Positions 56,688 to 64,000 of a DNA stretch of 64,000 nucleotides are shown in pieces; position 1 is the stretch's first letter; every line of letters starts with the position of its first letter. The translations under genes were made by a program, and so were the position numbers. The stretch spans positions 5,828,008 through 5,892,007 of the forward strand of contig OY365822.1 of NCBI GenBank assembly GCA_959347315.1. The letters are read 5' to 3'. The notes below the pieces were generated by a model. It was not told the origin of the DNA. It made no database searches and worked only from the letters and a program-made list of their open reading frames with translations. Source of the stretch: Bimastos eiseni (taxonomy: Eukaryota; Annelida; Clitellata; Crassiclitellata; Lumbricidae).

Positions 56688-56898
56688 TTAATAATTAGCG
56701 GCATAAGTTTATTAGATGCATTCGATCGCTCAGTGAAATAAAGGTTTAAAAGGTTGAAGGTTCTATAGAGATGGACATCAATAGCCAGTCTTCATTCTAT
56801 ATTAGCTCCGCAATTCACAGTCGTCTGTGTATCTACTAATGTTGACTGGTATTGGTGACATTATCTCACACTTTACACGTAGATCGGGCAACATTTAT

Positions 56899-57095
56899 GT
56901 ATGTATGTATGTATGTATGTATGTATGTATGTATGTATGTATGTATGCATGTATGCATGTATGCATGTATGTATGTATGTATGTATGTATACATGTATGT
57001 ACGTATGTATGTATGTATGTATGTATGTATGTATGTATGTATGTATGTATACATGTATGTATGTACGTATGTATGTGTGTATGTATGTATGGAAA
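56899..57095. repeat. ATGT tetranucleotide microsatellite
   Basis: About 200 bases of TATG units with GCATG, ACATG and TACG variants. Frames give MYVC and HTYI repeats on both strands, which are not proteins. Confidence 0.95.
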
Positions 57096-57146
57096 AATGG
57101 ACATTCTAATATGGATTAATCGTAATAAATAGTCATACGTATATGT

Positions 57147-57480
57147 ATGTTACGGTGCGTTACGGTGCGTTACGGTGCGTTACGGTGCGTTACGGTACGT
57201 TACGGTGCGTTACGGTACGTTATGGTATGTTACGGCACGTTACGGTGCGTTACGGTGCGTTACTGTACGTTACGGTACGTTACGGTGCGTTACGGTACGT
57301 TACGGTGCGTTACGGTACGTTATGGTATGCTACGGTACGTTACGGTGCGTTACGGTGCGTTACGGTGCGTTACGGTGCGTTACGGTACGTTATGGTATGC
57401 TACGGTACGTTACGGTGCGTTACGGTGCGTTACGGTGCGTTACGGTGCGTTATGGTATGTTACGGTATTTTACGGTATTT
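57147..57480. repeat. 10-bp minisatellite, unit GTTACGGTGC
   Basis: About 33 head-to-tail 10-bp units, alternating GTTACGGTGC with GTTACGGTAC and a few GTTATGGTAT. It merges on the right into ATTTACGGT units and another ATGT array. 10 bp is not a multiple of 3, so all three plus frames stay open with the same peptide (GALRYVTVRY-like). It is not a gene. Confidence 0.95.
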
Positions 57481-57497
57481 ACGGTATTTTACGGTAT

Positions 57498-57690
57498 TTA
57501 TGTATGTATGTATGTATGTACGTACATACGTATGTATGTATGTATGTATGTATACATGTATGTATGTATGTATGTATGTATGTATGTATGTATGTATGTA
57601 CGTATGTATGTATGTGTGTATGTATGTATATATGCTTATATGTATGCGTAGTATGTATGTATACATACATATTATGTATGTATGTATACA
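57498..57690. repeat. Second ATGT microsatellite
   Basis: ATGT units with CGTACATACG interruptions, continuing past the 10-bp minisatellite. Confidence 0.95.
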
Positions 57691-58130
57691 TGTTTGCACC
57701 AACTCGTCAAGCTCTTGGTCACGTTCATTAATGCAAACACAGATGGAGAAGAAGGGTCGTCTCTTTTGTTCGGTATTAAATACTATGTGATTTACCATTG
57801 TTAATCACCCCATCCCAGTATTTATTGCTTGTGCGGTCGATCTAAAGGATGAGAATCTCTCGAATGCAACAACCTTAGATCAATCAACCATGTCACACGA
57901 CGCATCAGTTGAGTGCGATGACGATTACAATGACGACGACGACGACGATGATGATGATCATTATCAATTAGCTCAATGTACCGTATCCGAATGTTTCATT
58001 AGGATGAGAATGTCTCAGATGCAGCCGAATGTTCAATGTCAAACCTTTGAAGGGACTCATAAAGCATCTCAAGCAGTAACAGCCTTAGATCAGTCAACAA
58101 TGTCATCTGACACATCAACTGATAACGATG
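57691..58130. other. Intronic stretch, no gene seen
   Basis: Two related segments, around 57865-57950 and 58040-58150, share AACCTTAGATCAATCAAC / GCCTTAGATCAGTCAAC and a GATGAT run, an internal duplication of about 210 bp. A third GATGA/GACGATG block is at 58545. Confidence 0.4.
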
Positions 58131-58337
58131 AAGATGGCGATGATGATGATGATGATGATGATTATTATTATTATTATTGTTGTTGTTATTATTATAATTA
58201 TTATTATCATTATTATTATGATTATTATTATTATTATTATTAGTAGTAGTAGTAGTAGTTGTAGGTGGAGTAGTAGTAGTAGTAGTAATAGGGGAGTAGT
58301 AGTAGGAGTAGTAGTAGGAGTAGTAGTAGGAGTAGTA

Positions 58338-58416
<79 letters not shown>

Positions 58417-58455
58417 GTGGAGGTGGAGTAGTAGTAGTAGTAGTAGTAGTATCAC
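58130..58455. repeat. Compound GAT / ATT / AGT microsatellite
   Basis: GATGAT, then ATTATT (about 58160-58240), then AGTAGT (58240-58455) with GTAGGAGTAGT periods. Confidence 0.95.
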
Positions 58456-58869
58456 TATTATTTAGATGCGTTTGGTTATTAATCGCCACTATCTAATGAA
58501 CAAGGAGCATTATACACCATGTCTTTTTACACTTCAACCGATCACGATGATGACGCTGATGACGATGAGGGCAAAAGTGAGGATGATTTTGATGATTCAT
58601 TCATTCATTCAAATTTATATAGCGCTCCTTCAGGGTAACTGCTCAAAAACGCTCCAACTCCAACTACGACAAAAAGGTAAGTTTTAAAATGGCCATAAAA
58701 AGTACCACTATACGATTTCGGGAACAGGCGAAGAGAGCGACAAGTTCTGTACCCGATGCTGGCTTACAAAGATTCATTAGGTAGAGTGTGCGAGTGCAGA
58801 CCATAGAAACAATGATGAAGGCGACCATTTTTATTATTATTTATTTATTATTTTTTATTTATATATTCT

Positions 58870-59087
58870 GAAATTTGATAATTCCCTTCTTCCAACATCT
58901 TTTGCTCAGAAGTGCACACACGCCTCGACGGCGCAATTGCAGTTGTACTGCAGAGCAGTGGTGCGCGAAGGACTTGCTCAAGGTTCCTACTCAGTGACTG
59001 ACGCCCCGGACGAGGGTCGAACCCGCTCCTTAAGCGCATACCGAGTGTAACAGGGTGACCGCTCTAACCGATCGGCCACTGTGCCAC
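58870..59087 (-). mobile_element. tRNA-derived SINE, best-preserved copy
   Basis: On the minus strand it begins TGGCACAGTGGCCGATCGG with GGTTAGAGCGGTC (box A region) and has GCGGGTTCGACCCTCG (box B). The tRNA-unrelated part, with CTTCGCGCACCACTGCTCTG, ends in CAAAAGATGTTGGAAGAAGGG. Same family as 32516-32716. Confidence 0.85.
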
Positions 59088-59372
59088 ACGCGATGGGACC
59101 ATTATGATCATGATTTTAATTGCGATTACAGTCATGATAAATGCTGTGGTGGATATCGCTATCAACGGCCTTAGTTAGTGCTGGTAACAACACTGTACCC
59201 TACATGCAAATCAAAGGGTGTAGGAAATATTGCCTGTGTTACGCCGATAACGGAAACGATGATAAAATGGCATACATGAAAGGATGATGATGACGACGTC
59301 AAACAATGATGTCGACGACGACAACGACGATGGTGATGACGATAATAGTAGCAAAAGTTACGTTCAGGTAAC

Positions 59373-60023
59373 CTGTTCGTAGGGAAATCTGAGATATTGT
59401 GAGACGAGAATCGTAACGTGAGCGACGTTGATGGCGAATGCCGTGAGAGTGACGACGGTCCAGAGGGCCTTCACCGGGTAGTTGGGCGCCCTGGCCACGT
59501 GTCCCCATCCGTGGGCAGAGGTCGTCTCGAAGAACTGTCGGACGATCTCCTTCGTCCGTCTTTCCTCCTCCATGTCGGCCTCAGACTTCGCGCTCGTCTG
59601 CTTCCCCACTGCGACCGCTCCCTCAGTTCCCTTACCTCCCTGCCCTGCTCCTGCTCCAGCCGCTCCCTCGGTGGCGATCGCTCCTTTGCCTCCCTGTCCT
59701 GCTCCTCCTGCTGCAGTGACCGCTGCTCGCTCCTCCTTCTCCTGCCCGTCATGGGACTGTCTCATCTCGTATGGATCCATTTCAATGACTTCTTCTGTTG
59801 GTCTTCTTTTCTTTTCCTCTTTCAGGGTCGAATGTCGACCGATTCCGTCGACTGCAACCGAAGACTTCGTGGCGCCATCTACGGCCGGATCTTCCTTGTT
59901 CATCAATTTATCAGCAGCAGCAGCAGGAGACCGAACAGAGCAATGAGCATCGGATGCATCAACGCCTGCGATACATTGGTCGTTTGTATTTACATGCATC
60001 AGTATGATGTATTTAGAAAACAT
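59373..60023 (-). CDS. DEG/ENaC-family sodium channel, exon 1 (N-terminus and TM1)
   Basis: Minus-strand frame of 217 codons from the ATG at 60023, with an in-frame TAA 24 bases upstream, to the donor after CAG at 59373. The first roughly 150 residues are low complexity, charged and Gly/Ala-rich with GQGGKG repeated. FFETTSAHGWGHVARA follows; the His-Gly pair (171-172) is the conserved gating motif of this family. TM1 spans about residues 186-208 and the exon ends LRFPYEQ. The neighbouring exon 2 supplies the rest, giving about 662 residues, a normal family length. The start could also lie at a later Met such as the one in MNKEDP. Confidence 0.88.
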
Positions 60024-60040
60024 TTTGTCAACTATAGGTC

Positions 60041-60062
60041 TAATTTATTATTATTATTATTA

Positions 60063-60122
<60 letters not shown>
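60041..60122. repeat. ATT trinucleotide microsatellite
   Basis: TTATTATTA run immediately upstream of the channel's first exon, with a second ATT run at 60296-60366. Confidence 0.95.
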
Positions 60123-60123
<1 letters not shown>

Positions 60124-60294
60124 GATCATGTTACAATTATAATTGTTATTATTATTATTATGTTAATCAGTACTGGCGGATATTCTGATCAAAAATTTAT
60201 TAACGCCCTAAGTTAGCAGCCTTTCGAGACGGGTTATTATTATTGGTTGAATAGGTTCCGCTGCAGACGTAATGCTCTCGACACAATTCCGAGG

Positions 60295-60295
<1 letters not shown>

Positions 60296-60327
<32 letters not shown>

Positions 60328-60366
60328 CATTATTATTATTATTATTATTACTATTACTATTATTTT
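60296..60366. repeat. ATT trinucleotide microsatellite
   Basis: TATTATTAT run with two CATTATT interruptions. Confidence 0.95.
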
Positions 60367-60369
60367 AAT

Positions 60370-61590
60370 ACATTAGCTATGTGTATTTCGATACATTGGT
60401 CCAGTGAATGTAAGCATGCACTAATAATGTCGATATCAGTCGAATAACGGGATGGGGCTTCTTTTATTTTACCCAAGTGATCTCCACTGGTTTCTTCCGC
60501 TCACTCCTTTGTCTGACAATTTCTGTTTTGCTGTTATCATGGATTATTATTCCCAAGCTGTCAGTTTTGTCTTGAAGTGAAAATCGAAACAGATATATCA
60601 GGCATTACTCTAGAGCACCCGTTCTTTACCGAACGTTACTTCAAATCGGTTGGGTTGTCCAGGGATGCCCCTGGTCAGTGGAGATCCGAGTCCTGTTGCC
60701 TTTATATGAGACCAGATAGAGGGGGAGGGAGGCAGAGCGTCTGCTGCGGAGGGTTTCTATGACTTGAGGACGGGATGCTTTGAAGGCTGGATGGAGAAAG
60801 GCGGATGATGGGATGGAGGGAAGAAGTACTTACCATCTATCTGAGGCAGTTCTATTGAATTACAGCGCACCATGATCTTCTAATTCAGTTCTTTTGCGAT
60901 GAAATGAGTAGTCACCCCAACGTGCGCATGCTCACTCATCTAATAGCTAACGTATTGCTTACTTAGCGTAACATGCATTTTGCATGGATGTCAACCGTTA
61001 TCATTCGTTCATAATGTACTTGAAATCATGCTTCGATTTGTCAGTTTGAAAATAATCGAAAATTATGATCATCATTATGACTCTTAACTTTACTTATCTG
61101 TGTAGTCATTTTATAAACCAATGACATAGTTACTTACTTACCTAATGACATTCTTGATTACTTGATTACTTCTTACTTACTTACGTCTATGCCTTATTAC
61201 TTACTTACTTAGTTACTTACTTTCATACCTTACTTATATTTGTGTACTGGAACCGATGAAATTAGTTTGTCCAGGGAGGGACTTAGGTTCGGGACCGTCC
61301 GCATCCCGTCGGGAATGTCGCTGGTAATTGTTTAGGCAGGGAACCAGTGGAGAGATTTATCAGTACGAGCAGCTAAGCCAACAAACCGTTTGGACGATGA
61401 CTGCCATCTTCTCATCACCGCCGCTGACACCACGCTAATGATGCTACTGCTGCCTCCGCATCCGCTTATGGCACCGGCTGCGGCGGCAGGAGAAACAACC
61501 ACAGCCGAATTTAATTGCGCCGACCATCGATGACCTCTTCTTTTATCGCCATTGTTTGACTTATTATTGGACGGATGAAGTCATCGTCGT
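60370..61590. other. Upstream region of the channel gene, no gene seen
   Basis: May contain the channel promoter. TTACTTAC tetranucleotide repeats lie at about 61125-61230. A 32-codon ATG frame at about 61437 is GC-rich but not convincing. Confidence 0.35.
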
Positions 61591-61591
61591 T

Positions 61592-61592
<1 letters not shown>

Positions 61593-61668
<76 letters not shown>
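61593..61668. repeat. GA dinucleotide microsatellite
   Basis: Pure GAGAGA over about 75 bases. Confidence 0.97.
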
Positions 61669-61670
<2 letters not shown>

Positions 61671-61867
61671 GGGAATGGACCGAATGACGTCGTCTGGAAA
61701 GCAGCTCTTGGGTCAAGGAGTCTATACAACGTCGATTTGCATATACGAATAGTGTTCCAGAACGGTCTCTTTGTTTGTAAATACCGACAAAATCAGGTCC
61801 TCGCAGCAAACGACTGATTCCCGTGACGTGCCCACTTGCTTCGGCATATAATAGCTCATTTGTTATT

Positions 61868-61916
61868 ATGTCAGCGCTCGTGAATAAGCTGGTGCCCTAC
61901 GCTTGGCTTACAAGTG
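61868..61916 (-). repeat. Inverted copy of the CAGCTTATTCACGAGCGC dispersed motif
   Basis: The minus strand reads GTAGGGCACCAGCTTATTC then ACGAGCGCTGACAT, matching 19252-19300, 21712-21765 and 63640-63690. Confidence 0.55.
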
Positions 61917-61986
61917 TTTGGATAATTACGCTTGCGATCATTATTGCGGTTATTGTGTCATTGTGTTCTCATGTCGTTAGTCAAGA

Positions 61987-62095
61987 TTAAATGCTAAATA
62001 ATTGAATGCTAAATAATTGAATGCTAAATAATTGAATGCTAAATAATTGAATGCTAAATAATTGAATGCTAAATAATTGAATGCTAAATAATTGC
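61987..62095. repeat. 15-bp minisatellite, unit CTAAATAATTGAATG
   Basis: Seven head-to-tail units with no visible differences. Confidence 0.95.
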
Positions 62096-62175
62096 CGTTA
62101 ATCATAAACATTAACCATAAAATGTCAAACAAATAATCATAGCTGTAAATCTTGTTGTTACAATAAAAAGTACAT

Positions 62176-62177
62176 GC

Positions 62178-62209
<32 letters not shown>

Positions 62210-62262
62210 GTTGGCTGGCTGGCTGGATGGCTGACTGACTGACTGATTGATTGATTGATTTG
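62176..62262. repeat. ATTG / GGCT / GACT tetranucleotide array
   Basis: GATTGATT changes stepwise to GGTTGG, GGCTGG, GACTGA and back to GATTGATT. Confidence 0.95.
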
Positions 62263-62299
62263 TATTTACTTAATTTCCGCTGTCGTTCCATCATTGCAT

Positions 62300-64000
62300 T
62301 GCATCATCTAATTTCATTTCCCACAGCGTCAGCTGATGAGCTCGATCATTACGATGTCAAGAATCGTGTAATGATTAAATCGCGTGTATTAGATCGACTA
62401 TAACACTCGCAATCAAATCTCCAGATTAATACAGCGCAAAAATTCTAAAAAAACGGGAACCAGATTAATCACTGCCCCATTCCTCATTCAAGCTCGGAAA
62501 AACACAAAGCGTCTGTTACGCACAGGTCTGGAAAGTTCCTATGTAACGTCGCGCCACTAGTTTTTGGACGATAATCGGGAGCCAGAAATTTACACATCTT
62601 TTTGACATAACAGACTGATTCAACGAATAACCATAAGACCTATCAGCCAAAAATGCCTTTGAAGGTTAACGACGTCATATTTCCAAATAAAAGCGAAATT
62701 TAAATTGGGGCGACATCTATGTCTAAGAGTGAAACGTGTACACGGATATTTGACGAGTAACCATTCTCTAGTGCAAATTCATTGGAAAAACTCATTTGAC
62801 CCGACACTTGAACTAGCTGGTGCCATGCGCTTATACTTCTGAGTCTATGCTTATGATTACGAACGATTTGTCAAAGTAAAATCGTTGGGCAGGTATGACA
62901 AATATCGGTTCCAGGTCAAGAGGTCAGACAGGCAGACGTTTACCATGCTTCATGTTAGTCGACATGTGATCTATGACTGTTGCTTTCAGTGTTTAGTGAG
63001 CATCAGTCATCGTTCTCTCAGTCCAAATATTATCAATTACGTCGCGGCATATATCTTCAGCCGAATCATCCTGATTTTTTTATCTCACTATATTTCCTCT
63101 ATATAATAAATTAATATATTACTTAAACGTGCAAAGCCAATAATGCAACGATTAATCTATGATTAATTAGTGTTAGGGTAACTGTTGTTGCTACAATTAA
63201 TTAATGCAACGATTGATAAATTAAGTCATTGGTTATATTACAACTGGGTATAATTAATTAGTTAATTTGATCTTATCAGCTACTTACTCGGTCCCAATTA
63301 ATTGTCGCTGTTGTAAACCTGTTACATAATTCTTCTGTCTGCGGTTCCTGGCAGTCAAGTGGTTACACAACGTCGAAAATAGGCCTAACCGACATTAATC
63401 GGTGCATTGGATATAGACAATTGAATTAATGCGGGTATACGGTCTTTGATCTTTTGTAGTCTACTCCATCGGTTTCCATAGCGATCGCCGGAAAAGACGA
63501 AGTCCTGGTCAAGTAATTGGTTACTATTTGGACTCAAGCAAACCAAAGAGACCGAATAAAAATATCTGGCTCAGGAAATCAGGTCACTGTTAGTGTTAAG
63601 ATATTCCTGGTAATCGTATTCGTAATCTCTAAGCAGCTAAAGCGCCACTCGAAAGAAAGCGCAGGACACCAGCCTATTTACGAGAGAAATGTACTTATAT
63701 GAACACAGAGAAATGCAGAGATACAGAGAGCTGACACTACACCTATCAGTTCTGTTCAAGTAACATTATCGTCGTTTGCGAAGTCTCTTACACAGCGCTA
63801 TAAAAACCCAGATACAAACACGCATAAATAAATACATGCCAGCATACATACAGACGTATATACATGTATATACGTACGTGGGCCTGCATACATACAGACA
63901 AAGCAGCAAAGGCAGGTGGGTGCAGAAAGACATAGACATTGTCAGACAAAAGCCGGCAGCGACCTGGATGGCCTATAAAGCGCTGAGGCTGTTGACTGGC
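62300..64000. other. Right end of window, no gene seen
   Basis: Only short frames without recognisable domains. The dispersed AGCGCAGGACACCAGCCTATTT motif is at about 63655. Several ATTAATTA-rich stretches (63120-63300) and TACATA-type repeats (63830-63890) occur. Confidence 0.35.

Larger units (their letters stand above)
55481..59370 (-). other. Intron of the channel gene
   Basis: The donor reads GAACAG then GTTACC (minus strand, GT at 59372-59371) and the acceptor is ATATATAG. Joining the exons gives PYEQ-VTEVEV in phase 0. The 3.9 kb between them is mostly repeats: a LINE tail, ATGT and trinucleotide microsatellites, a 10-bp minisatellite and a SINE. Confidence 0.8.

Noticed and set aside
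57147..57480. Regular short repeats considered as a CRISPR array
   Set aside because: No unique spacers between units, and the DNA is clearly eukaryotic.
57143..57790. A 215-codon open frame and its companions
   Set aside because: Generated by the 10-bp minisatellite and ATGT repeats; three frames are open with the same low-complexity peptide.
59418..60125. A 235-codon plus-strand frame
   Set aside because: Antisense shadow of the channel exon 1, ending in a microsatellite.
61437..61545. A GC-rich ATG frame reading MMLLLPPHPL
   Set aside because: Only about 32 codons, with no donor or homologue visible; left as background.

Overview
Eukaryotic (metazoan) genomic DNA. Evidence: GT/AG introns, tRNA-derived SINEs, CR1/L2-like LINE fragments, hAT-type MITEs, long microsatellites and low coding density. 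Foldback repeats resembling the TU elements of sea urchins, frequent AGGCCTA motifs and a DEG/ENaC channel gene favour a marine invertebrate. An echinoderm is my best guess, but the sequence does not prove it.

The left and central parts (1-48,000) carry four same-strand paralogues that I call gene 1 to gene 4 (1201-6083, 13114-16788, 26360-30304, 41378-45322). Each is a single large coding exon of about 1,220-1,630 codons. Each encodes a long ankyrin-repeat array followed by a C-terminal Mab-21/cGAS-like nucleotidyltransferase domain. The G-[GS] motif, the D-x-D pair and the third catalytic Asp are intact in all four, so these look like ankyrin-fused cGAS-like receptors (cGLRs), i.e. candidate innate immune sensors that make a nucleotide second messenger. 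Gene 1 is broken by one apparent base deletion. Genes 3 and 4 lie in a recent direct duplication (22678-33045 and 35959-48063). A decayed fifth copy of the Mab-21 tail follows gene 1. A similar splice acceptor precedes every copy, so a 5' UTR intron is likely.

Between these genes are LINE fragments, two hAT MITEs with 8-bp target duplications, three foldback elements, a roughly 250-bp dispersed repeat (called R1 here), and tRNA-derived SINEs.

The right part (48,000-64,000) holds a two-exon DEG/ENaC sodium-channel gene on the minus strand (exon 1 59373-60023, exon 2 54141-55478). Its 3.9-kb intron is packed with microsatellites, a 10-bp minisatellite and a CpG-rich promoter-like block with a tiny ORF. 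Decayed pieces of related channel loci occur at 7640-9110, 22303-22380 and 51185-51275. The last 4 kb shows only repeats.

All calls are by eye from the sequence and the translated frames. No database search was run.
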